DNA from: an uncultured Muribaculaceae bacterium | GTDB lineage: Bacteria > Bacteroidota > Bacteroidia > Bacteroidales > Muribaculaceae | Reading direction: 5' to 3' | Length of the DNA: 64,000 nucleotides | Assembly: GCA_910586455.1 (NCBI GenBank) | Contig: CAJUHX010000004.1 | Location: 13,369 to 77,368, forward strand | Shown here: positions 50,291 to 59,909 of the stretch, in pieces | Position numbering within the stretch: the first letter of the stretch is position 1 | How the letters are laid out: every line of letters starts with the position of its first letter | Made by a program: the position numbers and the translations under genes | The notes under the pieces: model-generated | The model's database searches: none | What the model was told of the DNA's origin: nothing | What the model saw: only the letters and a program-made list of their open reading frames with translations

Positions 50291-51442
50291 TTACTTGGCT
50301 TCTTCGAGGGTGCAGATGCTTACACGGTTCCACGATTCTTCTTCGAACATTTCACCGATACCCTGACCTTCAGCCTCGATGCGGCTTGAAGAAATCTTAT
50401 ACTTGTTTACGAGAGCGTTCTTTACTGCTTCGGCACGCTTTTTGGCGAGAGCGATGTTGAGATCCAGAGGACCGTCCTTTGAGGCGTAGCCCTTGATTAC
50501 AACCTTGCTGTTGGGGTGATTCTTCATGTAAGCGGCAATCATTTCGACGTTAGGCTGCTGGTCGGCGGTGATAGCGCTTGAACCGATTTTGAAGAACACG
50601 TAGCGAACCGAGTTGAGGTTGTTGCTTACTTCCTTGATTACTTCGGGAGCCTTGTTGCGGCAAGCGGCGAGGTCGGCTGCGAGAGCTGCGTTCTGAGCTT
50701 CGGCGGCTGCCACTGCAGCGAGAGCTGCGTCGCGTTCGCCACGCATGGCGTTAACCTGAGAGTTGAGTGCGTCGATGTCGTTCTGGCTGTAGCCCGGGTA
50801 TACACATTCGAAACCGTCGCCGAAGTGATAGGTCACGCCTGCCAGGAAGTTGAAGGTGGCGGCGTTGATGTTATAACCGCTGGCGGTCTGGGCAATAGGC
50901 GCACCGTTCATGTTCCAGGCCACATATGGCTTGAGCGATACGGTGAGGTTATCGTTAACATTGAAGTTGAAGTTCAGACCTGCCTTGGTCACGAAGTAGT
51001 TTTTGTCCTTGCGGTAATCGAACTCGTCGCTGCCGTTGATGTAGTCGTGCCCCCAGCCTGCGCCAAGTACGGCGGCGATAGAGAACGGACGGGTAACGCA
51101 GTCGTAACCGCCGAAAAGGTTAAAGAGGTCTACTGTTGCATAAGCGCCTACGTACGACTGGTCGAATGCTGTGGTGCTGTGTACGTAGTTACGCCAGGAT
51201 GAAGTGTTTACTGCTGCGGTGGCTTCAACTCCAAGACCAAATACCGGAGTGATTTGCTTGTCGAGGTGCAGACCTGCCACACCGCGCATGTCGCCCCAGA
51301 ATGCTGCATGGTTCATGGGTGTGGTAACACCTCCGTCTAAACCGAGCGACCAATTGTCGAAGAAGCTTGACTGCTCAATTCCCTGAGCAGATGCGGTCAT
51401 TGCGCCCAGCGCGAGTGCCGCTACTAATACGGTTTTTTTCAT
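50291..51442 (-). CDS. OmpA-family outer-membrane protein
   Basis: From the ATG at 51442 the protein has 383 residues. It has a signal peptide (MKKTVLVAALALGAMTASAQ), an 8-strand-type barrel to about residue 225, a short Ala-rich coiled linker (RGERDAALAAVAAAEAQNAA) and a C-terminal OmpA domain. The domain contains VVIKGYASKDGPLDLNIALA, the peptidoglycan-binding motif region, then KKRAEAVKNALVNKY. It links the outer membrane to the cell wall and is probably abundant. A strong -7 box at 51473-51480 overlaps the upstream in-frame ATG at 51475, confirming the shorter start. Confidence 0.93.
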   Translation of the reverse strand: MKKTVLVAALALGAMTASAQGIEQSSFFDNWSLGLDGGVTTPMNHAAFWGDMRGVAGLHLDKQITPVFGLGVEATAAVNTSSWRNYVHSTTAFDQSYVGAYATVDLFNLFGGYDCVTRPFSIAAVLGAGWGHDYINGSDEFDYRKDKNYFVTKAGLNFNFNVNDNLTVSLKPYVAWNMNGAPIAQTASGYNINAATFNFLAGVTYHFGDGFECVYPGYSQNDIDALNSQVNAMRGERDAALAAVAAAEAQNAALAADLAACRNKAPEVIKEVSNNLNSVRYVFFKIGSSAITADQQPNVEMIAAYMKNHPNSKVVIKGYASKDGPLDLNIALAKKRAEAVKNALVNKYKISSSRIEAEGQGIGEMFEEESWNRVSICTLEEAK

Positions 51443-51472
51443 TTGAAAGTTGATAACGTTACTAATTCGGCA

Positions 51473-51480
51473 CAAAAATA
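51473..51480 (-). promoter_or_regulatory. Bacteroidota -7 box of the OmpA-family gene
   Basis: Minus-strand TATTTTTG, an exact match, 31 bases upstream of the start at 51442. Confidence 0.65.
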
Positions 51481-51680
51481 CGGCCTTTTTTGCTAACTAC
51501 AAAATTTATTTAATATAATTTTTGCTTATTGTTTTCACAAAAATTAGGTTAAAGACCAGAACTTAAGCTTCGTTGCTATGCTGTTTGACATAGTTAAAAA
51601 ACTGCCGTCTTTCTGTTTTCTTTGTATTTCTAACAAGCCCGGACGTGGTTTGGTTCGTTTTAGGGGCTACATTTCTGTCA

Positions 51681-52544
51681 TCATACCGGCTCAACTGTAA
51701 AACCGGCGAGGCGAAGCAGCGATATAAGGCCCTGATCGCCCGGCAGATGCCCGGCTCCAACAGCTACAAACAGGGCGCCTGAGCGAAGCGACGGCGCCAG
51801 CCTGTCGACCCAGGCCCGATTGCGCCCCTCGACAAGTTCTTCGATATTCTTCAGCCCCCGGTATTGTTCGAACTGGCTGTGGAGCCGGTCGAGTTCGGCG
51901 CTTTTATAGTCGGCTATCAGCCGGCGGGCATCGTCCTGCTGATTACCCTCCATCATACCTTTGAAAGCCTCTTCGACATTATTGCTTACAAATTCGCCCA
52001 GCAGGTTCAGCTGGTAGTCCAGGCCCTCCAGTGGCAGCTCTTCCATGCCGAGATAGCGGGCGTAGTTCACAAGCCCGAGGTCCATAGGCATTTCCACCTG
52101 AAAGCCCGACTGCAAGTCCGCCATTACGTTGGCCGACGGATATTTCATCAAAAGACCTACCAGATTAAGTTGCCGTATATCGGCGGCTATGGTAGCGCTG
52201 TCCCCGCCGTTGTGCTGCAATATATAATCGCACAGAGCGTCGGCAGTGGCGACTGTGAGTTTGTCGCCCAGAGGCGGCTCTGCCATCAGGCGCTGCGCAA
52301 GCTCCATCATGGAACTCTGCATCGCAACGGCGTCGGGTATTCCTATTTCGGTGTAGAGGGTATCACAGGCAGCGAATGCGTCATCAAAACCGGATATTGA
52401 GTCGGCATATGCCACGTCAACGAAATGGCAGGTACCAAGCAGGTACGACGGACGCGCGCCGGGCGCCTCGATTTTCCACAGCAACTGAGCCATGGCGCCC
52501 AAGGCCACGGACAACAGCATTAAGGACATCAGAAACTTTTTCAT
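51681..52544 (-). CDS. TraB/GumN-family protein, exported
   Basis: From the ATG at 52544 the protein has 287 residues with a signal peptide (MKKFLMSLMLLSVALGAMAQ). The family signatures are present: LLWKIEAPGARPSYLLGTCH at the start, a GLDYQLNLLGEF segment in the middle, RNRAWVDRLAPSLRSGALFV and VGAGHLPGDQGLISLLRLAG near the end. TraB/GumN (ChaN-fold-related) proteins may be metalloproteases or haem/metal binders; the exact role is not known. The in-frame ATG at 52679 was rejected because it adds 45 residues before the signal peptide. It is divergent from the oxidoreductase operon. Confidence 0.88.
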   Translation of the reverse strand: MKKFLMSLMLLSVALGAMAQLLWKIEAPGARPSYLLGTCHFVDVAYADSISGFDDAFAACDTLYTEIGIPDAVAMQSSMMELAQRLMAEPPLGDKLTVATADALCDYILQHNGGDSATIAADIRQLNLVGLLMKYPSANVMADLQSGFQVEMPMDLGLVNYARYLGMEELPLEGLDYQLNLLGEFVSNNVEEAFKGMMEGNQQDDARRLIADYKSAELDRLHSQFEQYRGLKNIEELVEGRNRAWVDRLAPSLRSGALFVAVGAGHLPGDQGLISLLRLAGFTVEPV

Positions 52545-52760
52545 ATTGCTTATATATAATAATGTGTGATTCGACGATAATACACAACTGCATCCTTCGG
52601 CCGGAACATCGCTGCCTACGGCAACATACATTAATTGTAAAGTTAACACATCCCGTACAAGCGACAGTACTATATACACCTAAATTATGTTAAAGCCATT
52701 TATTTAGTGCAAGCCAATGTTAAATAAGTGTTAAAGATGCCGTGGTGCCGATTTTTTTTA

Positions 52761-52768
52761 TAAATTTG
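52761..52768 (+). promoter_or_regulatory. Bacteroidota -7 box of the 2-oxoacid oxidoreductase operon
   Basis: TAAATTTG, an exact TAnnTTTG match, about 70 bases upstream of the ferredoxin-subunit start. Confidence 0.65.
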
Positions 52769-52837
52769 CAATCGGACAAATTCCAACTATACCATAAAAC
52801 ATCTATATAATTATCCTAAAAATTTAATCCACCGACT

Positions 52838-53068
52838 ATGGCAAAAGTAATTGGCGCAGTAGTGATCGATAAAGATCGCTGTAAAGGCTGCGACTTATGC
52901 GTGGTGGCATGTCCGACCGACGTGCTGCTCCTCCAGCCCAAAGAAGTGAACGACCGAGGCTACCATTATGCATTCACGGCCCAACCCGAAGCCTGCATAG
53001 GCTGCGCTTCATGCGCCACGGTGTGCCCCGATGCTTGTATAACCGTTTACCGCCAGGTGATCAAATAA
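52838..53068 (+). CDS. 2-oxoacid:ferredoxin oxidoreductase, ferredoxin-like delta subunit
   Basis: The 76-residue protein carries two 4Fe-4S motifs: CKGCDLCVVACP (Cys 15, 18, 21, 25) and CIGCASCATVCP (Cys 53, 56, 59, 63). It passes electrons from the thiamine-dependent subunits to ferredoxin. It is the first of four genes in delta, alpha, beta, gamma order; the alpha gene follows after 10 bases. Confidence 0.93.
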   Translation: MAKVIGAVVIDKDRCKGCDLCVVACPTDVLLLQPKEVNDRGYHYAFTAQPEACIGCASCATVCPDACITVYRQVIK

Positions 53069-53078
53069 CACACTACTT

Positions 53079-54164
53079 ATGGAACAGGAAGAAATCAAAT
53101 TGATGAAGGGTAATGAGGCCATTGCCCACGCCGCCATCCGCGCCGGCTTCGACGGCTATTTCGGCTACCCCATCACCCCCCAGTCGGAGGTTCTTGAAAC
53201 TCTCGAAGATCTCATGCCGTGGGAAACCACCGGTATGGTCGTGCTCCAGGCCGAAAGCGAAGTAGCCGCCATCAACATGGTGTACGGCGGTGCAGCATCC
53301 GGCAAAGCAGTAATGACTTCGTCGAGTTCGCCGGGTGTCAGCCTCAAGCAGGAAGGCATTTCATATATAGCAGCTGCCGAACTTCCGGCACTCATCGTAA
53401 ACGTAATGCGCGGCGGCCCCGGTCTGGGTACCATCCAGCCCTCGCAGGCCGACTACTTCCAGGCCACCAAGGGCGGCGGCCACGGCGACTATCGTCTGAT
53501 TGTACTCTCGCCCGCCACCGTACAGGAAATGGCCGACTTTGTAGGCATGGGCATGGACCTGTCGTTCAAATACCGCGTACCCGCCATGATTCTCGCCGAC
53601 GGCGTTGTTGGCCAGATGATGGAGAAAGTTGTGCTTCCGCCTGTGCGTCCCCGCCGTACCGAAGCTCAGATTGCCGAGCAGTGCCCCTGGGCAGCCACCG
53701 GTAAAGACGGTCGCAAGCACCGCAATGTGGTTACATCGCTGGAGATGGAGCCCGACAAAATGGAAAAGAACAACCTGCGCCTGCAGGAACGCTACCACGA
53801 AATCGAAAACAACGAAGTTCGCTTCCAGGAATACTTTACCGACGACGCCGAATACCTCATCGTAGCCTTCGGTTCGATAGCACGTATCTGCCTCAAGGCC
53901 ATTGAGGAGGCCCGCGCACAGGGCATCAAAATAGGTCTGCTGCGCCCCATCACCCTGTGGCCCTTCCCCACCAAGGAAATCGAACGCCTTGGCAAGCAGG
54001 TCAAAGGCATACTGACAGTGGAACTCAACGCCGGACAGATGATCGAAGACGTGCGTCTGGCCGTAGGCAAAGACATGCCCGTTTACCACTTCGGCCGCAT
54101 GGGCGGCATCGTACCCAACCCCAACGAAGTTATCGACGCCCTCAAAAAGCACTTCAAAATTTAA
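53079..54164 (+). CDS. vorB: 2-oxoacid:ferredoxin oxidoreductase alpha subunit (VorB-like)
   Basis: The 361-residue protein starts with the VorB/KorA hallmark MKGNEAIAHAAIRAGFDGYF followed by GYPITPQSEVLE, in which the TPQSE part binds the keto-acid side. The pyrimidine-binding domain and the C-terminal transketolase-like domain (FGSIARICLKAIEEA) are both present. The complex oxidatively decarboxylates 2-oxoisovalerate or 2-oxoglutarate to acyl-CoA, reducing ferredoxin, and can run in reverse for amino acid synthesis. Substrate choice between branched-chain and 2-oxoglutarate is not settled by the sequence. Confidence 0.93.
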   Translation: MEQEEIKLMKGNEAIAHAAIRAGFDGYFGYPITPQSEVLETLEDLMPWETTGMVVLQAESEVAAINMVYGGAASGKAVMTSSSSPGVSLKQEGISYIAAAELPALIVNVMRGGPGLGTIQPSQADYFQATKGGGHGDYRLIVLSPATVQEMADFVGMGMDLSFKYRVPAMILADGVVGQMMEKVVLPPVRPRRTEAQIAEQCPWAATGKDGRKHRNVVTSLEMEPDKMEKNNLRLQERYHEIENNEVRFQEYFTDDAEYLIVAFGSIARICLKAIEEARAQGIKIGLLRPITLWPFPTKEIERLGKQVKGILTVELNAGQMIEDVRLAVGKDMPVYHFGRMGGIVPNPNEVIDALKKHFKI

Positions 54165-54170
54165 AATACC

Positions 54171-54932
54171 ATGAATCCCAACGATATAATCAAACCTGAA
54201 AATCTGGTTTATGCGCGTCCGCGACTGCTCGACGAACGCAACACCCACTACTGTCCCGGCTGCAGCCACGGCGTGGTTCACCGCCTTCTGGCCGAGCTTA
54301 TCGACGAAATGGGCCTTGAAGACAAAACCATCGGAGTGGCACCGGTAGGCTGCGCCGTATTCGCATACAACTACATCGACGTCGACTGGGTGGAAGCTGC
54401 CCATGGCCGCGCTCCCGCCGTGGCAACCGCACTCAACCGCCTCAACCCCGAAAAGTTTGTGTTTACATATCAGGGCGACGGCGACCTCGCCGCAATCGGC
54501 ACAGCCGAAACCATCCACGCCGCCAACCGCGGTGAAAACATCGTGATGGTGTTCATAAACAATGCCATCTACGGCATGACCGGCGGCCAGATGGCCCCCA
54601 CCACCCTGCTTGGCCAGAAAACCGCCACAACCCCCTACGGACGTCGCGCCGACCTCAACGGCTTCCCCATCAAAATCAGCGACATCCTGGCCGGCCTCGA
54701 CGGCACCTGCTACGTAACCCGTCAGGCAGTACATACCCCCGCAGCCGTACGCAAAACCAAGGCCGCTCTGAAAAAAGCCATCCAGAACGCCCTCGACAAA
54801 AAGGGCACATCGGTAGTTGAAGTAGTCAGCACCTGCAACTCGGGCTGGAAACTCTCGCCCGCCAAGTCCAACCAGTGGATGGAAGAGAATATGTTTGCCA
54901 AATACCCCTTAGGCGACCTCAAAAACGTTTAA
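54171..54932 (+). CDS. 2-oxoacid:ferredoxin oxidoreductase beta subunit (TPP-binding)
   Basis: The 253-residue protein binds thiamine diphosphate: the GDGDLAAIGTAETIHAANRG motif near residue 103 and the downstream NNAIYGMTGGQ motif hold the Mg and diphosphate. HYCPGCSHGVVHRL near residue 24 is the typical N-terminal motif of this subunit. It lies 6 bases after the alpha gene and 18 bases before the gamma gene. Confidence 0.95.
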   Translation: MNPNDIIKPENLVYARPRLLDERNTHYCPGCSHGVVHRLLAELIDEMGLEDKTIGVAPVGCAVFAYNYIDVDWVEAAHGRAPAVATALNRLNPEKFVFTYQGDGDLAAIGTAETIHAANRGENIVMVFINNAIYGMTGGQMAPTTLLGQKTATTPYGRRADLNGFPIKISDILAGLDGTCYVTRQAVHTPAAVRKTKAALKKAIQNALDKKGTSVVEVVSTCNSGWKLSPAKSNQWMEENMFAKYPLGDLKNV

Positions 54933-54950
54933 TCCTGTCACAGCCCAACT

Positions 54951-55484
54951 ATGAAAGAAGAAATTGTAATTGCCGGTTTCGGTGGCCAAGGTGTGCTGTC
55001 GATGGGCAAGATTCTGGCTTATGCCGGACTTATGAATGATCTCGAAGTTACCTGGATGCCGGCATACGGCCCCGAACAGCGCGGCGGTACCGCAAACGTT
55101 ACCGTTATCCTGTCCGACGCGCCGATTTCGTCGCCCGTTCTCGACCAGTACGACACTGCCGTTATCCTCAACCAGCAGAGCCTCGACAAGTTCGAGAGCA
55201 AGGTGAAACCCGGCGGAACTCTCATCTACGACCCCTACGGCATTCACCACGCTCCCACCCGCACCGACATCAAGATTGTGCCCGTCGATGCCATGGACGC
55301 CGCTCTGAAGATGAACAACACCAAGACCTACAACATGATTCTGCTGGGCGCACTGCTCAAACAGCGCCCCATCGTGCCCACCGAGGCTGTAATCAAAGGT
55401 CTGCGCAAAACCCTTCCAGAACGTCACCACCACCTGATTCCCCTCAACGAAGAGGCTATCAAGGCCGGCATGGCGCTCTGCTAA
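54951..55484 (+). CDS. 2-oxoacid:ferredoxin oxidoreductase gamma subunit
   Basis: The 177-residue protein is the CoA-binding-type gamma subunit: EEIVIAGFGGQGVLSMGKIL at the start and YGPEQRGGTANVTVILSD in the middle are diagnostic. It completes the four-subunit enzyme as a separate polypeptide and is followed by a strong terminator. Confidence 0.95.
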   Translation: MKEEIVIAGFGGQGVLSMGKILAYAGLMNDLEVTWMPAYGPEQRGGTANVTVILSDAPISSPVLDQYDTAVILNQQSLDKFESKVKPGGTLIYDPYGIHHAPTRTDIKIVPVDAMDAALKMNNTKTYNMILLGALLKQRPIVPTEAVIKGLRKTLPERHHHLIPLNEEAIKAGMALC

Positions 55485-55511
55485 CGAAATTCCGGAATAT
55501 CAAAAGCTAAT

Positions 55512-55545
55512 CACAGCGGCGATAAATTTCGCCGCTGTGTTTTAT
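55512..55545 (+). terminator. Terminator of the 2-oxoacid oxidoreductase operon
   Basis: CACAGCGGCGA (55512-55522) pairs perfectly with 55529-55539 around a 6-base loop and is followed by TTTTATT. It is 28 bases past the gamma-subunit stop. Confidence 0.88.
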
Positions 55546-55553
55546 TATCAAAT

Positions 55554-55790
55554 ATGGAAAATATCGAACAACAACTGGCTCAACTTACCCAAATAATCAA
55601 CGCCGGCAACGCAACAGCCGACACATATTATCAGCGCGGACGGCTGAACTGGAAACTGCAGCAGCACGGTGCCGCCATGAGCGACTACGAAACTGCCGCA
55701 CAGCTCGACCCGTCGTCGCCCGCAGTACAGGCTTTGGAAATGTCGCGCCAGGTTATGGATTTCTACCATAAGGACCGCTACAATCCTTAG
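55554..55790 (+). CDS. Small TPR-like protein
   Basis: The 78-residue protein has one clear TPR-like helix pair (TADTYYQRGRLNWKLQQHGA, then AAMSDYETAAQLDPSSPAVQ) and a short C-terminal helix. There is no signal peptide, so it is cytoplasmic. It starts just past the terminator of the preceding operon and has no evident promoter of its own, so expression may depend on partial read-through. Similar short TPR proteins are common in Bacteroidales; function unknown. Confidence 0.75.
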   Translation: MENIEQQLAQLTQIINAGNATADTYYQRGRLNWKLQQHGAAMSDYETAAQLDPSSPAVQALEMSRQVMDFYHKDRYNP

Positions 55791-55826
55791 CTTTCATTTT
55801 CATTTCCATATCTGCCGTATAATTAT

Positions 55827-55834
55827 TATCTTTG
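55827..55834 (+). promoter_or_regulatory. Bacteroidota -7 box of the dtd operon
   Basis: TATCTTTG, an exact TAnnTTTG match, about 36 bases upstream of the dtd start. Confidence 0.65.
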
Positions 55835-55869
55835 CATTCCGAGAAAGTGCTCTAATAATTACGCGACAG

Positions 55870-56319
55870 ATGAAACTTGTAATACAACGAGTGAAACATG
55901 CCTCGGTAAGCATCGCAGGCAAGCTTCACAGCGAAATATACGCCGGACTGCTGGTGCTCGTGGGAGTGACTCACGACGACACCGAAGCCGACGTGCGCTA
56001 TCTTGCGGCCAAAACCGCCGCCATGCGCATATTCAACGACGACAACGGAGTGATGAACCGCTCGGTATGCGACACCGGCGGCGATATTCTGGCCGTGAGC
56101 CAGTTCACTCTGCTGGCCTCCACCCGCAAGGGCAATCGCCCGAGCTATATCCACGCCGCCGGTCATGATCTGGCCGTGCCGCTCTACGACCTGTTCTGCG
56201 CTGAATGTGAACAAATCACAGGCCGTATTGTGCGTAAAGGCGTATTCGGCGCCGACATGCAGGTGGAACTCATAAACGACGGCCCTGTAACAATCGTAAT
56301 CGACTCCAAAGACAAATGA
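55870..56319 (+). CDS. dtd: D-aminoacyl-tRNA deacylase
   Basis: The 149-residue protein removes D-amino acids wrongly attached to tRNA. The catalytic and chiral-selection motifs are visible: AVSQFTLLAST near residue 78 (SQFTL) and a C-terminal NDGPVTIVID (the GP-containing motif). MKLVIQRVKHASVSIAGKLH is the family N-terminus and the length is normal. Its stop overlaps the next start by four bases. Confidence 0.97.
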   Translation: MKLVIQRVKHASVSIAGKLHSEIYAGLLVLVGVTHDDTEADVRYLAAKTAAMRIFNDDNGVMNRSVCDTGGDILAVSQFTLLASTRKGNRPSYIHAAGHDLAVPLYDLFCAECEQITGRIVRKGVFGADMQVELINDGPVTIVIDSKDK

Positions 56320-59300
56320 TACGACTGATTAAAATACTCGGCTGGACACTGCTGGCTCTGCTTCTGCTGATAACCGGCTCGATGATTGTGGCAGTTCGGC
56401 TGCTGCATCCCCAAAGACTGACGCCTCTGGCCCGGGCCACCGCAAACAAATACCTCAACGCCGATGTATCGCTCGGCTATGCCGAACTCAGCCTCAGCGG
56501 CTCGTTTCCCTTTCTGGAAATACAGCTCGACGACCTGACGGTGGTAGCCCGCGACTTACGACAAATATCCGACAGCACCCGCGCTGCCCTGCCGCAATAC
56601 GCCGACACGCTGCTGACATTGAAGCAGCTCAAGGGCGGCATCAACATCAGCAAACTGCTCAACAACGAAATAGAGCTGGGCAACATCACCTTTACCTCGC
56701 CGGGCATCAACCTTGTGGTCGTAAGCGAGCATCTCAACAACTTCAACATCGTACCCCCGTCGGACAGCGACGAGCCTTCGGGTCCGCTGCCCAAGGTTTC
56801 AATCCGACGCTTTGCGATTGTCGACCCGGCTCCAATCCGATACTACAACCACGCCGACAGTTCGGAAATGGAGCTGAATCTTAGCTCGGTGCTTGTCGAG
56901 GGAGAGAACAATCCCCGCTACACCTGCGACTTCCGCGGCGCTGTACCCCTCGAAGGCCTTGACATAGAGATGCTGCGCAACATACCCTTCAACATCAGCG
57001 GCGACGTGATATGGGATGCTGAGTCGCCCCAACTGCTGGGCCTGGAGAATTTCGATTTTGACGTATCTCTGCTCGGTGGCAGTTTCGACACACATCTGGA
57101 CTTCTCCGACGACCTGTACATAAACGACCTGAAGCTAAAACTGAAACCTCTGCCACTGGGCGATTTTCTGGCAATGCTGCCCCAAGAAACCGTAAAGGAA
57201 TGGAATCTGCCCAAAGGTTTCAGCACCACCGCACAGCCCGAAATCGAAGTCATACTCGACAAACCATATAACACCGCCTCGGGCGAGATTCCGCACGCTA
57301 CCGTCAACATGCTCATTCCGGAGTCGACAGTCACATACGCCGGAACAACATTCCGCAAATTTACCGCCGACATCACCGCAGCCAGCCGGGGCAACGACCT
57401 CGACCTGGCCGAAGTGACTCTGAAATCCCTCGCCATTTCAGGGCCGTCGACCGACTTCCGCCTCAGCGGTTCGGCCTCGAACCTGCTGACAGACCCACTG
57501 ATTGACTGCACCTTCGACGGACAAGTCGACATCCGACGCCTGCCCCACTCGCTCACCAACGCCCTGCAGGGCTATGCCAGCGGCATAATCGACGCCAGCC
57601 TGCGCTTTACCGGCCGGCCCTCGATGTTCCGTCCCGGCAACTACTACCGTCTGTCGGTGGCCGGCACCCTCAATGGCCGCGACCTCTACTGGCTAAGCTC
57701 CGACACCGCCAACATGGCCTACGTACACAGTGCCAGAATCCACTTCGGGAACGACGAAACAATACACAACGACAAACAGCAGCGCATAAAACTGCTGCAT
57801 GCCGTAATCGACCTCGACTCAGTGAATGTACTGCACACACAGTACTCATTCAAGGCCACCGACTTCCATCTGGCCGTCGGCACCGAAAACCGCCGTGCCC
57901 AGGCCGATACGACCGCGCTCATACCGGTAGGAGGCACCCTCAAGGCAGCCACGTTCAACTTCCGCCTGCTGAGCGACTCCATAATGGTGCGCGCGCGCAA
58001 CATCGACGGACTGGTGACCATGCGCGGAGCCGACGGCAACCTGCACCGTCCGCAGTTCGACTTCAACCTCGACATAGCGCGCCTCGCCACCGGCGACCCG
58101 AGCACACGCCTTATGCTGACCGATGCCGATGTGAACTTCTCCGCCACAAAGCTGCCCAGACGCAAAGCCCCCGCCGGACTGCAGAAAGTGGCCGACTCGA
58201 TAAAGGTTAGCCGTCCCGAGTTGCCGCTCGACTCGGTGTACGCCATGGCCTTGGAGAAGTACCGCAAAAAACGAGGCGCCAAGCCTCGGGTACATGCACA
58301 ACTTACCGAGGACGACAGCGAAATAATCGACTGGGGAACATCGAAACAACTGCGTGGCATGCTGCTCGGATGGCGTGTGAGCGGACACGTGCTGTCGAAC
58401 CGCGTAAGCATGTTCACCCCTTACTTCCCCATGCGCAACCGCATTCGCAACTTCAACATAACATTCAACAACGACTCCATAACGCTCGACAACGTAGAAT
58501 ATAAGGTGGGGCACAGCGACTTTCTGCTCAGCGGCCGGATTTCGAATCTGCGCCGCGGCCTTACATCGCGCAACTACCGCCAATCAGTAAAGGCGAACTT
58601 CGACCTTATATCCGACACGATTGACATAAACCAGCTGGCCGACCTGACCTTCCGTGGCGCCGCATACTCCAAAAACAAAGACAACCAGACACTCGACCTC
58701 GACAAATTCGACAGCGACGACAGCCTCGACAAAGAAATAGACCGCTACGTGGCAGGCACCACCGACTCTATGGCTCCGCTGCTGATACCACGCAACATAG
58801 AGGCTGTTATCAACGTAAAGGCCAACAACATACTGTACTCCGACCTTGTTCTGCACGACCTCAGCGGAACGGCGCTGGTGTACGGCGGCGCTCTCAACCT
58901 GCACAACCTCAAGGCATCGAGCGATGTAGGTTCGGTTGCCATGTCGGCACTATACCAGGCTCCGACGGTAAATGACCTCGGCTTCGGTTTCGGACTCGAT
59001 GTAAAACGCTTCGACATACACGGCTTCCTCAACCTGGTACCTGCCATCGACTCGGTAATGCCTCTCATACGCGACTTCGACGGCATTATCGACGCTGACA
59101 TTGCCGCCACCGTGAAACTGCGCCGAAACATGGACTTCGACATGCCCTCGCTGCACGCCGCCGTGAACATCACCGGCGACTCACTGCAGCTGATTGACCC
59201 CGACACCTACCATACCATAGGCAAATGGCTGATGTTCAAAGACAAACAGGACAACATAATAAAGCACATGTCGGTAGAGATGGTGGTGGACTCATCGCTG

Positions 59301-59909
59301 ATGGAGATATATCCATTTGTATTCGATATCGACCGCTACCGTCTTGGAGTACAAGGCTATAACGACCTGGACATGAACTTCAACTACCACATAGCGGTGC
59401 TGAAGTCGCCGCTGCCGTTCAAGTTCGGAATCAACGTCAAGGGCAATCCCGACAACTACAAGGTGCGCATGGGCGGCGCCAAGTTCAACGAAAAACAGGC
59501 CATCGAGCGTGTGGCCATTACCGATACCACACGTGTAAACCTTATACGACAGATTGAGAACGTATTCCGACGTGGCGTCGACAATTCGCGCTTCAGCCGC
59601 CTGCAAATCAATGCCAGGCCTACGGCTGCCGACATCGACCTCAACACCGACACCCTGACCAGGGCCGACTCGCTGCGCCTGATTAAAGAGGGACTGATTC
59701 CGGCACCTCCTGGCTTCATCGACCCGGCCGACAGCGATTCCACTGAAAAAAACCGAAAAAAGAGAAGAAATAAAACCGACAAACGTAAAGCCTTCATAAC
59801 ACTGCCTTATGACTCAGTACAGCATAGCCTTATCAAATTATATGCAACGCTGCCACGCCAGCGCCACACCCCGTGCGGCCCTGTTCGACATGGACGGCAC
59901 TCTGTATGA
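56316..59909 (+). CDS. AsmA-like large envelope protein
   Basis: The 1197-residue protein has an N-terminal membrane anchor (LIKILGWTLLALLLLITGSM) followed by RLTPLARATANKYLNADVSL, the AsmA-type start, and a very long repeated beta structure. That is the shape of AsmA/TamB/YhdP proteins, which bridge the periplasm and move phospholipids. The extreme C-terminus turns Lys/Arg-rich and the frame then runs about 100 bases into the HAD gene. Near 59746-59752 there is a run of seven A; one more A would give a short ending EKKPKKEKK then stop, so the last ~50 residues may come from an indel. The first ATG overlaps the dtd stop. Confidence 0.85.
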   Translation: MIRLIKILGWTLLALLLLITGSMIVAVRLLHPQRLTPLARATANKYLNADVSLGYAELSLSGSFPFLEIQLDDLTVVARDLRQISDSTRAALPQYADTLLTLKQLKGGINISKLLNNEIELGNITFTSPGINLVVVSEHLNNFNIVPPSDSDEPSGPLPKVSIRRFAIVDPAPIRYYNHADSSEMELNLSSVLVEGENNPRYTCDFRGAVPLEGLDIEMLRNIPFNISGDVIWDAESPQLLGLENFDFDVSLLGGSFDTHLDFSDDLYINDLKLKLKPLPLGDFLAMLPQETVKEWNLPKGFSTTAQPEIEVILDKPYNTASGEIPHATVNMLIPESTVTYAGTTFRKFTADITAASRGNDLDLAEVTLKSLAISGPSTDFRLSGSASNLLTDPLIDCTFDGQVDIRRLPHSLTNALQGYASGIIDASLRFTGRPSMFRPGNYYRLSVAGTLNGRDLYWLSSDTANMAYVHSARIHFGNDETIHNDKQQRIKLLHAVIDLDSVNVLHTQYSFKATDFHLAVGTENRRAQADTTALIPVGGTLKAATFNFRLLSDSIMVRARNIDGLVTMRGADGNLHRPQFDFNLDIARLATGDPSTRLMLTDADVNFSATKLPRRKAPAGLQKVADSIKVSRPELPLDSVYAMALEKYRKKRGAKPRVHAQLTEDDSEIIDWGTSKQLRGMLLGWRVSGHVLSNRVSMFTPYFPMRNRIRNFNITFNNDSITLDNVEYKVGHSDFLLSGRISNLRRGLTSRNYRQSVKANFDLISDTIDINQLADLTFRGAAYSKNKDNQTLDLDKFDSDDSLDKEIDRYVAGTTDSMAPLLIPRNIEAVINVKANNILYSDLVLHDLSGTALVYGGALNLHNLKASSDVGSVAMSALYQAPTVNDLGFGFGLDVKRFDIHGFLNLVPAIDSVMPLIRDFDGIIDADIAATVKLRRNMDFDMPSLHAAVNITGDSLQLIDPDTYHTIGKWLMFKDKQDNIIKHMSVEMVVDSSLMEIYPFVFDIDRYRLGVQGYNDLDMNFNYHIAVLKSPLPFKFGINVKGNPDNYKVRMGGAKFNEKQAIERVAITDTTRVNLIRQIENVFRRGVDNSRFSRLQINARPTAADIDLNTDTLTRADSLRLIKEGLIPAPPGFIDPADSDSTEKNRKKRRNKTDKRKAFITLPYDSVQHSLIKLYATLPRQRHTPCGPVRHGRHSV

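Noticed and set aside
51563..51760. 65-codon minus-strand frame overlapping the end of the TraB/GumN gene
   Set aside because: It overlaps a real gene in another frame and has no recognisable features.
52638..52645. Near -7 box (TAACTTTA on the minus strand) for the TraB/GumN-family gene
   Set aside because: One mismatch at a key base and no matching -33 element at the right distance; not strong enough to annotate.
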